Of a stretch of 64,000 nucleotides of DNA, positions 45,516 to 54,925 are shown one piece after another. The translations under genes were made by a program, and so were the position numbers. Position 1 is the first letter of the stretch. The number at the start of each line of letters is the position of its first letter. The stretch covers positions 62,001 to 126,000 of the forward strand of contig CAWCOF010000017.1 of NCBI GenBank assembly GCA_963797005.1. Direction: 5' to 3'. Source of the stretch: AWTP1-13 sp963797005 (GTDB lineage: Bacteria > Pseudomonadota > Alphaproteobacteria > Rhizobiales > Hyphomicrobiaceae). Under the pieces are notes generated by a model, which did not search any database, was not told where the DNA came from, and was given only the letters and a program-made list of their open reading frames with translations.

Positions 45516-47916
45516 TCACTCCTGCGCCGATTGCAGCGGCGCCACGCTCCAGATGCGCACGATGCCGTCCTGCCCGGCCGAATAGAGGCGGCGTCCGTCG
45601 GCCGAGAAGGCGATCGCGCCCACCGGGCCGGCGTGGCCGCGGAACGCCTGAGCGTTGCGGCCGCCGCGCGTCAGATCCCACAGCTTGACCTCTCCGTCCT
45701 CGCCTGCCGAGGCAAGCACCCGGCCAACCGGCGCGAACGCGAGCGCGGTTACGCGGCCCGCATGCGCGGCAATCGTGCGCCTGGGTCGTGAGGATCTCGT
45801 GGACCACAGGCGTACCTTGCCGTTGCGCGCCCCACTCGCCACCATGCGCCCGTCAGGCGTGATGTCGAGCGCGCCCGGAGCTTGACTGTCGTCGCGCCAC
45901 GTTCGCGTTTGGCTGCGCGCATCGATCCGCCAGAGCCTGATGCGGCTTGCCTCGCCGCCCGCAACCAGCAGGTTGGCGGCGCTCGCAACCGCAATGGTCT
46001 GCATGATCCCGCCGCCGTCTTCCGGGCTCTTGAGCACCGCAGCCGGCGTCGGTGGCGCAGCAATCTCGAACACCGCAATGGCGCCTGTCGCGTCGGCCGC
46101 GGCGAAGGCTCCGTTTGCACCCGCAAAGGCAGCCGACGTGATCGGCGCGCCGCCCAACGAGAACGCGGCAAGCTTTTCCGTGCGGTCCAGGTCCCAGAGC
46201 ACGATGGCCCCGCTCTTGTGGCCTGTGAGCGCGCGCCGGTCATCGACGGCCAGCGCGGTCGCCGCACCTTCATCGAGCTCGATCGTGCGGATCAGATCGT
46301 TGGTGCTGGCGTCCCACACCTTGAGCGTGCCGTCCGCACCGGCGGATACGACCCAGCGGCCCTGGTCGGCGGTGGCAAGCCCCGTCACGGCACCCGTGTG
46401 GCCAACGAGGCTGCCGAGCTCGGTCAGGTCCGCCGTCTGGCTCGACACGACGCCCGCGCCGCGGCTCTCCGAGCGCGGCAGGCTGTTCTGGTAGGCGACG
46501 GCGAGTGCGGCAACGCCGAGACCGATCAGCAGCTTGAGCGCAAGCGACTGCCACCCGCGCGGCGGAAAGCGCCAGGACCGTGCGCGGGGCTGCGCACGCC
46601 GACCGGCCGGCGCAGCCGCTGGCTGCTGCGCCTTCTCCTTTTTCTCCGCCGCCGGAGCGGCCTTCGGCTTGGGTGCAGGCCGCGCGGCCGGTGCGGGCTT
46701 GGGCGCTTGCGCCTCCTGCGGAGCAGACTTCGCCGCGGGAGGCTTCGGCGCCGGCGCGACGACGGCGCCCCGCTGCGCCTGCCTGGCGGCGAGCGCCGGC
46801 CGATGTCTCTTCAAGGCCTCGATGAAATCGAGCAGTTGCCCCTTGGGTTGGGGGGCATCCGGCGGACTCGGCACCAGGCTGTGCGGCTCGGTCTTCGCCG
46901 GGGCGGGCGGCTTGGTCGCCTCCGGTTTGGCCTTGGCCTTCCCCGTTCGCTGCGTCGCCGTGCGGCCAAGCGCGCGGCCGAGGCCAAGCTTGCCGCGCTC
47001 GCGCTTGGGCTCGGCTGCCAGCAGCATCGCCCGCCATTGCGCAATCGTCTGCGGCCGTTCCGTCACCTCGAGCTTCAGCGCGTTGTCGATGGCGGCGAGG
47101 AAAGGGGCTCGGTAGGAGCTGAGCGCCGCCTCGCGCGCGGGGAGGTACTCGTCGTTGACCATCGCGCGTGGGCGCATCCGGCGGACGTTTGCCGGCGATC
47201 GCGTGATAGAGCGTGGCGCCCAGCGCATAGATGTCGGTCCAGGGGCCCTGCTGGCGGCTGTCGGTGCCGTACTGCTCGTAGGGGCTGTAGCCGGGCTTGA
47301 CGAGGGCACTCACGGTCCTGGAATGGGAGGCGATCTCGCCCCGGGCCGAGCCGAAGTCGATCAGCACCGGCGAGCCATCCTTGCGGATGATGATGTTGTC
47401 GGGGGCGATGTCGCGGTGCAGGTAGCTGGCGGCGTGCACCACCTCGAGCGCATCGAGCAGCGGGGTGATGATTTTTTCCAGCTCCGCCTGCCGCGGCGCC
47501 CGATTGAGGTTCTTGAGCCAGGCCTTGAAGCTGCCGCCCTCCTCGAAATGCAACACCATGTAGGCGGTCTTGTTGGCCCGGAAATAGCGGTAGACGCGCA
47601 CGATGTTGGGGTGCACGAAGCGCGCGAGCGCCTGCGCCTCATCGATGAAGCGCTCGAGGCCCCAGTTGTAGTCGGCAGCGGAGTCGCTGGAGCGCGGCGA
47701 GGCATCCTGGCTGTCGCGGGCGGCGAAATCGGACGGGAAGTATTCCTTGATGGTGACGAGACGGGCGAGCGCGATCTCGTCGGCAAGGTAGGTGATGCCG
47801 AAGCCGCCGGCGCCCAATACCCGCTTGATGCGGTAGTCGCCGACCAGCTCCGTCCCGTCTGGCAAGGCCAGCAGGTTGCCATTGGATGCCGGCTTCGGCT
47901 CGATCGCCATTCCCAT
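45516..47916 (-). pseudogene. Ser/Thr protein kinase with WD40 sensor, one frame break
   Basis: A Hanks-type kinase (about residues 20-290) with glycine loop VLGAGGFGITYLA, catalytic lysine in VTIKEYF, HRDIAPDN (the usual lysine two after D is alanine) and DFG in VLIDFGSARGE. An Ala/Pro/Lys-rich linker, one membrane span (LKLLIGLGVAALAVAYQNSL) and a C-terminal WD40 propeller follow (for example TLKVWDASTNDLIRT, KVRLWSTRSSRPRRTI). A surplus base near 47163 separates the kinase C-lobe. Corrected: DAPTRMVNDEYLPAREAA and 799 residues. The propeller is likely extracytoplasmic. It is divergent from two FHA genes and a PP2C gene. Confidence 0.85.
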
Positions 47917-48436
47917 CACGGCTCGCACGTCACGGCCACGCGGGCAAGCCTCCCCGCAAGACGCCTCCTTGCGCAAAGCACCGGGCGCGCAACCACCCCC
48001 CGCCGCCGCGGATCGGAACGAGCGAGGTGCGGGCAATATTATGGCAATTCGATGGGAAGGGCCGGACCAGAAGCGGTCCGCGCAGCCCGTTCTCAACAGA
48101 ATTTCCGTGGCTTAGCGGTCGGAGCCGGCTCAGCGCTGCCATCAAGGCTCCGGGAAACTCCCCGCGCGCGTCGCTGCCGATCGTTGAGGCAGACACCGCC
48201 TCTGCAACCGCAGACCTGAATCAAGCCCGACGCAACTGCGCAGGGATGGTCCCTTTTCGCACATGCCGGGAAACAACTCCGTATGCGCACACTGCGACCC
48301 GCGGCGGCACACGCACCGCCGCCCCAGGGCCAACCCGGGTGCCGCCGGCCCGCCCCGCGTGAATGGCTCGAAGCCGTGATATCGTTGGGTCGTGAGGGCC
48401 TATCGGTCATGTTCCTGCCCTCATGCTCCGGCAGGC
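47917..48436. other. divergent promoter region of kinase/FHA module
   Basis: About 520 bp between the divergent kinase and FHA genes. Open frames here are not supported by ribosome sites or recognisable products. No clear operator was found. Confidence 0.45.
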
Positions 48437-49201
48437 ATGCTGAACGAGCTGGGAATGCAGGCAGCCAACATCTCCCGCGTACTGCTCGCCATCGCGCTTT
48501 GGGCAGCGTCAAGTCTTGCCCCGCCCGTGGCGTCCGCCGCGGAAGCTGCGCGCGCTGCCGCAGGAGGCGAACCTCAGGAGGCGGCTTTGCCCTATGCCGG
48601 AGCGCAAGCAGGCGCGGAGCGCATGGCGCTGCGGGAGCCCGCGCACCGGCTCGCCGTCGCGTCCTTCGGAAAGCTGCGCACGCTGATCGAGACCGGCTAC
48701 CAACGGGCGCCCGTGCTCGTCATCGTCCTCTCCGCCCTGCTGTTGTTGCCGCTGGTGGCGCTCGTCTCCTATTTCTTGCAGAGGGCGGCACGGCGCAGGT
48801 CGGAGCGCGCCGCCATCGACGCCGTGGCTCGCAAGGCGGAAAGCGCGCAATGGCCGGGCGAAATGTCCTCGGGCATGAGCCGCAGCATCCCGGTGCGCCT
48901 ACAGGAGGCCTGGCTCGTCGTCGGGGATAGCGGCGGCCAGACGCTGCCGCTCGCCATGCAGGTCACCCGCATCGGCCGGCAGCTCGACAACGACATTCGC
49001 CTGGCCGACCCCTCCGTCCATCGCTATCACGCCGTGATCGAGCGCACGTCCGGCGACGAGTTCGTGATCACGGACCTGAGCGGCAAGGAAGGCAACGGCG
49101 TTCGCATCAATGGCGAGCGTCAGGAGCGGACCCATCTCGTGGACGGCGATGTGATCGAGCTCGGGCGCGCCCGGTTGAAATTCGAAAGCGTGCCGATTTG
49201 A
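48437..49201 (+). CDS. membrane-anchored FHA-domain protein
   Basis: About 254 residues. An N-terminal signal-like segment (SRVLLAIALWAASSLAPPVA), a periplasmic stretch, a membrane span (VLVIVLSALLLLPLVALVSY), then a cytoplasmic C-terminal FHA domain: RIGRQLDNDIRLADPSVHRY and VRINGE. All FHA phosphothreonine-binding residues (Arg, Ser, His, Asn) are present. It would read kinase-phosphorylated partners. The start is 48437 or the ATG at 48455. It is the first of three rightward genes. Confidence 0.82.
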   Translation: MLNELGMQAANISRVLLAIALWAASSLAPPVASAAEAARAAAGGEPQEAALPYAGAQAGAERMALREPAHRLAVASFGKLRTLIETGYQRAPVLVIVLSALLLLPLVALVSYFLQRAARRRSERAAIDAVARKAESAQWPGEMSSGMSRSIPVRLQEAWLVVGDSGGQTLPLAMQVTRIGRQLDNDIRLADPSVHRYHAVIERTSGDEFVITDLSGKEGNGVRINGERQERTHLVDGDVIELGRARLKFESVPI

Positions 49202-49231
49202 GGGCGGCAAGGTCGGGACAAGGAGGCAGCC

Positions 49232-50071
49232 ATGAAAGACGGCAAGAGCGGAGCGGGCGCACAACCCTCGCCGGGTGCGGCGCCATCATCGCTACCGAAC
49301 CGCATCTTAGGGTCTCTGCGCGATGCCCTGAACGCGGCCGGCCGCGAGCCCACGGCTGACTCGACAGCCGGCGAGCACACCGAGCTGCTGCCCAGGACCG
49401 CCCCGGGCGCAGCGAGGCAGGCCCCGCCGCCTGTGGCCGCTGCCGTCCCGCGTCCGCCCGAGATCCCAACGGTCGCACCTGCACCGCCCGTGAGCGCCGC
49501 CGCCGCGCTGCGCGAGGCCAAGGCGCCCGGATCTGTATCTGTACCCGTGGCTGGGCGCGAGCTGCGCCACTTCGAGGCCGGCGAGCCGACCACGCGCGCC
49601 ATCCGCGCCAACGCGCAGGCCCCGGCGGCGGCGAGCCCCGCCACCGCACCCGCCAGGACGCAGGCGCTGCGCGGGCGGCCCAAGGTCGAGCGCGCCGCCT
49701 TCCACCAGGATCCGGTGGTGGGCTGGCTCGTCATCGTCGGAGGCCCGGGCCTGGGCGCCTTCCGGCCGATCCACGAGGGCAACAACGCGGTCGGCCGCGG
49801 CAAGGGCCAGCGCATCCCGATCGACTTCGGCGACGATGCCATCTCCTCGGAGGAGCAGGCCTACATCCGCTACGATTCGACCGACCGCTCGTTCCTGTTC
49901 GTGCCCAATCTGGCCAAGACCAACATCGTTGCGGTCAACGACAAGAAGCCGACCGGCGCCGTCAAGCTGGAGGCCATGGACGTGATCACGATGGGGCGGA
50001 CGCAGCTTGCGTTCGTGCCGTTCTGCGGCCATGAGTTCGATTGGTCGGAACTGTCCGAGCTCAAGGAGTAG
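49232..50071 (+). CDS. FHA-like domain protein with disordered N-terminus
   Basis: A 279-residue soluble protein. The first 150 residues are Ala/Pro-rich and probably disordered, with several threonines that could be phosphorylated (for example EHTELLPRT, GEPTTRAIR). The C-terminal FHA-like domain starts WLVIVGGPGLGAFRPI and has NNAVGRGKGQRIPID, but the usual SxxH is ISSEEQ, so the histidine is missing. A strong AAGGAGG ribosome site precedes the ATG. It is probably a kinase substrate or adaptor between the other FHA protein and the phosphatase. Confidence 0.82.
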   Translation: MKDGKSGAGAQPSPGAAPSSLPNRILGSLRDALNAAGREPTADSTAGEHTELLPRTAPGAARQAPPPVAAAVPRPPEIPTVAPAPPVSAAAALREAKAPGSVSVPVAGRELRHFEAGEPTTRAIRANAQAPAAASPATAPARTQALRGRPKVERAAFHQDPVVGWLVIVGGPGLGAFRPIHEGNNAVGRGKGQRIPIDFGDDAISSEEQAYIRYDSTDRSFLFVPNLAKTNIVAVNDKKPTGAVKLEAMDVITMGRTQLAFVPFCGHEFDWSELSELKE

Positions 50072-50073
50072 CG

Positions 50074-50832
50074 GTGGCCTTCGAGCACGCGACCCGCGCC
50101 AGCCAGGGCGCGCGGAGCTATCAGGAAGATTCAGCCGAGGTCCGCCTTGCAGGGGTGGGCGGCACCGCCGTGCTGTCGGCCGTGCTTGCCGACGGCATGG
50201 GCGGGCACGCCGGCGGCGCCCTGGCGAGCGGCTTGGCTTGCAAGTTCTTCCTGCACGCCTTCACCTCCTCGAGCGGCGACGTGCCGGCGCGTCTCGACGA
50301 GGCGCTTGTCCTCGCCAACGCCTCCATCGCCAAGGAGGTGTTCGAGAACGCCGCCCTCGAGGGCATGGGCTGCACGCTGATCGGCGCGGCCTTCGGCCCC
50401 GCGGGCATCGAATGGGTCAGCGTCGGCGACAGCCCCCTCTTCCTCGTGCGCAAGGGGGAGATCGTGCTCCTCAACGAGGACCATTCGCTGGCGCCGCAGA
50501 TCGACGAGCTGGCCGCCGCCGGCAAGATCAGCTGGGAAGCGGCGCGGGCCGATCCGCGCCGGCACTATCTGCGCTCCGCGCTCACGGGAAGCGAGATCGA
50601 GCTCATCGACCGCTCGCGGCGGCCGCTGGCGCTGGAGGCGGGCGATGTCGTGATCCTGGCAAGCGACGGCATCCACACGCTCGCGCACGAGGCGATCCTG
50701 GAGGTGGTGCAGCAGAGCGCCGCGGCCGGCCCCGACACGATCGCCGACGCGCTCATCGCCGCCGTCGCCGCCGCCGGCGAGCCCTACCAGGACAACACCA
50801 CCGTCGTGGTCGTGTCTGCCAAGCCGGATTGA
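50074..50832 (+). CDS. PP2C-family protein phosphatase
   Basis: A 252-residue Mg/Mn-dependent Ser/Thr phosphatase. The PP2C motifs are all present: YQEDSAEV, LADGMGGHAGG, WVSVGDSPLFLV, ILASDGIHTL and YQDNTTVVVV. The start is a GTG at 50074 with AAGGAG just upstream, 2 bp after the FHA gene stop, so the two genes are translationally linked. It most likely reverses phosphorylation by the divergent kinase. Confidence 0.92.
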   Translation: MAFEHATRASQGARSYQEDSAEVRLAGVGGTAVLSAVLADGMGGHAGGALASGLACKFFLHAFTSSSGDVPARLDEALVLANASIAKEVFENAALEGMGCTLIGAAFGPAGIEWVSVGDSPLFLVRKGEIVLLNEDHSLAPQIDELAAAGKISWEAARADPRRHYLRSALTGSEIELIDRSRRPLALEAGDVVILASDGIHTLAHEAILEVVQQSAAAGPDTIADALIAAVAAAGEPYQDNTTVVVVSAKPD

Positions 50833-50967
50833 TGCGGAAGGTCGCAGTACCATCCAGGCCCTCCTGGACACGCCCTTAACCGTTTGGCCCCCACCGCACT
50901 GGCGACGGCAGAAGCAAAGCGATAGCGTCTTCTTTCCCAGAGAAGTCCCAAAGGAAGGCGTCTACTG

Positions 50968-51368
50968 ATGAGCGGTGTCGTGATGCGCCGGTCGAAGCGT
51001 TTGGCGTGCACCGGCCTGGTGCTCGGGCTAATGATTGCGCCGGCCCTTGCCTGCATGAGCGACCAGTCGCAGCAGGAGAGCGCCCAGGGGAAGCTGACGA
51101 TTGCACCAAGCATGACGCGGCGGGGCGGCCCGAGAAGGTCTACATGTTGACGCTGAAGTCGCCCGCATGTCTTACGGCCAATGATCCTGCCGACAACGTC
51201 AAGAGCACGCGCACCGTTCATATCTTCTCCTCCGACGAGAAGGTGCACGCGCAGATCGCGAAGCTGGTGGGCAAGACCGTGCTGGTGCGCGGCCAGCCGT
51301 TCGCCGCCCACACCGCCCACCACCACGCGCCCATCGTGATGGACATTGCGGAGATCAGCGCGCGCTGA
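50968..51368 (+). pseudogene. DUF4431-like exported protein, one frame break
   Basis: A signal peptide (LACTGLVLGLMIAPALACMS) begins at the ATG at 50968, with AAAGGAAGG upstream. The frame breaks near 51103, where one base is missing (GC-ACCAAG). The second frame gives GRPEKVYMLTLKSPACL, and IVMDIAEI at the end, as in the DUF4431 family. The restored protein has 133 residues. Family members are small periplasmic proteins of unknown function. This is the second of two breaks with a lost base. Confidence 0.72.
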
Positions 51369-51392
51369 GCCTCCGGCGTCGCCACCCGGCCT

Positions 51393-52004
51393 TCAGTAGA
51401 TCGTCTCCTTGAGGCGCTGCGGATAGGCGGCGTCATAGGCGGCGCCGTCGATTCTGCGGTTGCTCAGCGCCTCCAGCATCTCGCCGGTGCTCGGCAGCTC
51501 GGAGCGCGAAACTTGCGCGTCCTGGCTCCACAGCCGCGAGCGCACCAGCGCCTTGGGGCACTGGAAGTAGACGCGCTCGGCCGTCACCACCAGCACGCAC
51601 TTGGGCGCCTTGCCCTGCATGGCAAAGCTCGCGCACAGCTCGGGCTCGGTCGAGATCTCGGCCCGGCCGTTGATCCTGAGCGTGTTGCCGATGCCCGGGA
51701 TCAGGAACAGCAGCGAGATGCGCGGGTCGCGCACGAGGTTGCGCAGCCCGTCGACCCGGTTGTTGCCGCGCCGGTCGGGGATGAGCACGGTCTTCGCATC
51801 GCGCACGCGCACGAAGCCCGCCGGATCGCCCCTGGGCGAGCAGTCGAGCCCTTCCGGCCCCACCGTCGCCACCACCACGAACGGCGCCTTGTCGATGAAC
51901 GTCTTGTAGTGCTCGGAGATGTAGTCGACCTCCTTGGCGATGGCCGCCTCGACGGGCGTGCCATAGAGGGCATCGAGCTCCTCGAGCGTGGTGATCGTGT
52001 GCAT
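51393..52004 (-). CDS. PNPOx-fold FMN-binding protein (MSMEG_1061 type)
   Basis: A 203-residue split-barrel flavin protein of the pyridoxamine-oxidase-like superfamily. The FVVVATVGPEGLDCSPRGDP and VLIPDRRGNNRVDGLRNL segments and the C-terminal QCPKALVRSRLW are typical of the MSMEG_1061 subgroup. Not pdxH, which is at 1201. The substrate is unknown; relatives bind F420 or FMN. It is divergent from the membrane protein gene at 52136. Confidence 0.82.
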   Translation of the reverse strand: MHTITTLEELDALYGTPVEAAIAKEVDYISEHYKTFIDKAPFVVVATVGPEGLDCSPRGDPAGFVRVRDAKTVLIPDRRGNNRVDGLRNLVRDPRISLLFLIPGIGNTLRINGRAEISTEPELCASFAMQGKAPKCVLVVTAERVYFQCPKALVRSRLWSQDAQVSRSELPSTGEMLEALSNRRIDGAAYDAAYPQRLKETIY

Positions 52005-52135
52005 CGGGCATTCCTTGCAAGACCGCGACCGGGTTCAGGGCTAGGGTAGGCGTCCGCAAACGTCAAGGTTGCGGCCGATCTGGCCCGGCCGGCGACCCAG
52101 AGCCGGTGCCAAGCATTCCACGGCGGAGACAATGC

Positions 52136-52723
52136 ATGCTTGCAGTCCTGGACCGCCACCTCAGGGCCCGGCACGTGTGGCTGGCCATAGGCAGCGGGCT
52201 CGGCTGGTTCGTCATCATGACGCTCGCCACCCAGTCGGCGCTGCCCGGCATCAAGCTCTTCCGCTGTCCGGTCGGCCTGTGCCCCGGCTACTACCTGCCG
52301 ACCGAACTCTACGTGACGCTCACCAGGATCGGCCAGTCCGGCCGGGATTTCTTCGCCGAGACCCTGCTGCCGCTCGACATGGTGCTGCCCGCCCTGCTGC
52401 TGATCGCGCTCGTCGTCACCTACGTCTGGTTCACCCGGCCTGCCGAGAGGTTTGCCGTGCCCCTCAGCCCCGCCACGCGGCGCGCGCTGCTCGTCGTGCC
52501 GTTCCTCTATTGCATTGCCGACTACGCGGAGAACGTCGCGCTGGTCGAGGCCTTGCGGACCTATCCGAACATCCCCTACTGGCTGGCGCGCCGCGCAAGC
52601 TTCCTCACCGCGACCAAGTCGCAGCTCATCACCGTGTCGGTGGGGATCGCCGCGGCCCTCGCCGTCGCCGCATGGGGACGCGGACGCCGCGCCTCCTCGC
52701 CGCGCGGCGACGGAGCCGTGTAA
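52136..52723 (+). CDS. conserved membrane protein of unknown function
   Basis: A 195-residue inner-membrane protein with four hydrophobic segments (about residues 18-36, 80-104, 118-136, 164-182) and a conserved-looking loop with cysteines (LFRCPVGLCPGYYLPTEL). GGAGACA precedes the ATG at 52136. No family is recognised and no function is proposed. Confidence 0.7.
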   Translation: MLAVLDRHLRARHVWLAIGSGLGWFVIMTLATQSALPGIKLFRCPVGLCPGYYLPTELYVTLTRIGQSGRDFFAETLLPLDMVLPALLLIALVVTYVWFTRPAERFAVPLSPATRRALLVVPFLYCIADYAENVALVEALRTYPNIPYWLARRASFLTATKSQLITVSVGIAAALAVAAWGRGRRASSPRGDGAV

Positions 52724-52743
52724 GGCGAGGCGCGGCCCAGGGG

Positions 52744-53127
52744 TCAGGCGCCCTTCTCGACTTCCGCGAATACCTTGCGTGCGGCACGGAAGCACTCGAC
52801 GCCCAGCGGCACGCCGGCGTAGACGGCGATCTGGTGGATGATGGCCTGGATCTCGTCCTTGGTGACGCCGTTGGTGAGCGCGCCCTTCAAGTGCAGCTCC
52901 CATTCGTGCATCCGCCCGAGGCACGCGAGCATGACGAGGTTGAGCATCGAGCGCGTCTTTTTCGGCAGGCGCTCGTCGCTCCAGATCAGGCCCCAGCAGT
53001 ACTCGTTGAGGATCTCCTGGAACGGGCCGTTGAAGCTGTCGGCGGAGGACAGCGACTTGTTGACGTAGTCCTCGCCCAGCACGGCCTTGCGGTTGGCGAG
53101 GCCCTTGTCGCGTAGCGCCTTGTCCAT
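52744..53127 (-). CDS. carboxymuconolactone decarboxylase family protein
   Basis: A 127-residue CMD-family helical protein. The core ALTNGVTKDEIQAIIHQIAV with the preceding LVMLACLGRMHEWELHLKGA matches PcaC-like 4-carboxymuconolactone decarboxylases. AhpD-type catalytic cysteines (CxxC) are absent, which fits the decarboxylase branch. The ATG at 53127 has GGGAGA upstream; the longer frame reads repeat sequence. Pathway partners are not in the neighbourhood, so the substrate is uncertain. Confidence 0.85.
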   Translation of the reverse strand: MDKALRDKGLANRKAVLGEDYVNKSLSSADSFNGPFQEILNEYCWGLIWSDERLPKKTRSMLNLVMLACLGRMHEWELHLKGALTNGVTKDEIQAIIHQIAVYAGVPLGVECFRAARKVFAEVEKGA

Positions 53128-53179
53128 CTCTCTTCTCCCTCGGGGGTTTGTGGAGGTCATCAACGGGTAGGTGTGACCG

Positions 53180-53309
53180 TCATTCCCGCGGAGCGTCAGC
53201 GGAAGCGGGAATCCAGCGAAATCCGGCACGTCGAGCCTGTGTCTGGAGTCCCGCTCAGCGCTAGCGCGTCGTGCCGGAGGCGCGTCTTCGACACGACGCG
53301 GGAATGACG
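53180..53309. repeat. TCATTCCCGCGG palindromic intergenic repeat
   Basis: It begins with a 36-bp unit, TCATTCCCGCGGAGCGTCAG onward, that recurs with one difference at 23461-23496, and ends with the inverted GCGGGAATGA. It lies in the promoter region of the CMD gene. Confidence 0.7.
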
Positions 53310-53399
53310 GCGTTGGTGCGCTTCTGTTTGGCAGGCTTTTGCGGGGCGCTCAAGTCCGGGAGCCCGTTCCAGGCGTGCCGTCGCGTCGAGCCGCGGCAG

Positions 53400-54323
53400 T
53401 CATCGCACCTTGAACACGAGCTTGCCGCGCAGATGGCGCGCCTCGCTGATCCTGTGCGCTTCGGCAGCCCCCGCCAACGGCAACAGCGTAACTTCGGGCG
53501 GACGTATCGTGCCCGCGGCCACCAGCGCGACGATGCGCTCCAGATGCGGCCGATCGCGGGCAACGTTCGGCCTGAGCGACTGCACGTCGGCGCGTTGCGG
53601 CTTTGGCGCCTTTGGGCCTGAGGCGATGAACGCCGCGCGGCCGCCGGGCTTCAGTACGGCGAACGACCGCTGGGCCACGTCGCCGCCGACGGTGTCGAAT
53701 ACGCAATCGCAGCCCGAGACCACCTTGGTGAAATCCTGCGCGTTGTAGTCGATGATCTGGTCGGCGCCGAGCCCGCGCAGGTAGGCGTGGTTGGCCGCGC
53801 TCGCCGTGGTGATCACCTTGGCGCCGATGTGCTTGGCAAGCTGGATGGCGAACGAGGCCACACCGCCCGCGCCGCCCTGGATCAGGATGGTCTCGCCGCG
53901 TTTGAGCTTCAGCGTGTCCTCGACGGCGACCAGCGCGGTCAGGCCCGTCAGCGCCAGGGCGGCCGCATCGACGTGGCCGATGCTCTCGGGCTTTTTCCCG
54001 ACGATGGACGCCTCGATGGCGATCTTCTCCCCGTAGGCCCCCTCCTGGCCCACGTCGCACACGGCAAACACCGCGTCCCCGACGCGGAAGTCCTCCACGC
54101 CTTCGCCCACGGCGCTGACGATCCCGGAAAAGTCGCGGCCGAGAACATAGGGGAACTGCGTCTGCGGATAGGACGAGCCGTCGCGCACCTTCCAGTCGGC
54201 GCCGTTGACGCTGGCGGCATGAATGTCGACGACAATCTCGCCGCGCCTGGCCACGGGGTCCGGCAGATCGCCGTACTTCAATTCCTCCGGCCCGCCGTGA
54301 CGCTCTATGAAAACTGCTTTCAT
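53400..54323 (-). CDS. NADPH:quinone oxidoreductase-like zinc-independent MDR
   Basis: A 307-residue medium-chain dehydrogenase/reductase of the quinone oxidoreductase group. The N-terminal GroES-like part is MKAVFIERHGGPEELKYGDL; the NADPH site is ILIQGGAGGVASFAIQLAKH. Zinc-binding cysteines are absent. It reduces quinones or enones in the cytoplasm. The ATG at 54323 has GGAGGAAA upstream. The divergent cupin gene may share its control. Confidence 0.9.
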   Translation of the reverse strand: MKAVFIERHGGPEELKYGDLPDPVARRGEIVVDIHAASVNGADWKVRDGSSYPQTQFPYVLGRDFSGIVSAVGEGVEDFRVGDAVFAVCDVGQEGAYGEKIAIEASIVGKKPESIGHVDAAALALTGLTALVAVEDTLKLKRGETILIQGGAGGVASFAIQLAKHIGAKVITTASAANHAYLRGLGADQIIDYNAQDFTKVVSGCDCVFDTVGGDVAQRSFAVLKPGGRAAFIASGPKAPKPQRADVQSLRPNVARDRPHLERIVALVAAGTIRPPEVTLLPLAGAAEAHRISEARHLRGKLVFKVR

Positions 54324-54444
54324 CGTCCGTTTCCTCCGCTCGGCCCGCCCGTGAAAAAAGCATTTGGTCGGGAATGCGCTGAACGCTACACCGAGCATGA
54401 CCTAAGACCAAAGATTGCCACAAGCGGATCGAGGAGGAGACGAC

Positions 54445-54864
54445 ATGCGTGCCAGGATCATGCGGGCAGCGACCCGGCCCACCAACAAGGCGCCAGCCAA
54501 CAACTTCTCCGGCCTCGTCCTGCACGAGGAGGTGTTTGCGCCCGAGGCGCCCTCGCGACTGCGCGCCTCGCGCGTGTCCTTCGCGCCCGGCGGCCGCACC
54601 AACTGGCACACGCACGCGGTCGGGCAGGTGCTCTACGTGCTGTCGGGCGTCGGCCGCTACCAGACGCTCGGCGAGGAGGTGCAGGTGCTGTTGCCCGGCG
54701 ACACGGTCGTCATCCCGCCCGGCGTCAAACACTGGCACGGCGCCGCGCCCGACCACATGATGGCGCATCTGGCCATGTCCGAGTCCAACGAGAAGGGCGA
54801 GGCGACCACCTGGCTCGAAGCGGTGAGCGACGCGGACTACAGCAAGCCGCCCGCCAGGGCTTAG
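54445..54864 (+). CDS. cupin-domain protein
   Basis: A 139-residue single-domain cupin. The metal-binding motif 1 is NWHTHAVGQVLYVLSGVG and motif 2 is PPGVKHWHGAAP; the two histidines and the third ligand are present. Related proteins act as dioxygenases, isomerases or sensors. GAGGAGGAGA precedes the ATG at 54445. It lies next to the left edge of the AT-richer island. Confidence 0.88.
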   Translation: MRARIMRAATRPTNKAPANNFSGLVLHEEVFAPEAPSRLRASRVSFAPGGRTNWHTHAVGQVLYVLSGVGRYQTLGEEVQVLLPGDTVVIPPGVKHWHGAAPDHMMAHLAMSESNEKGEATTWLEAVSDADYSKPPARA

Positions 54865-54925
54865 CGGCGCGAGCGTAACGGCCCGAGTGGGGTTGCGTCA
54901 CCACGCTCAAATTTTGAGCCACATA

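Noticed and set aside
48437..50832. Type VI secretion regulatory genes (PpkA/Fha/PppA type)
   Set aside because: Gene types match, but no structural secretion gene is within the window, so the assignment is not supported.
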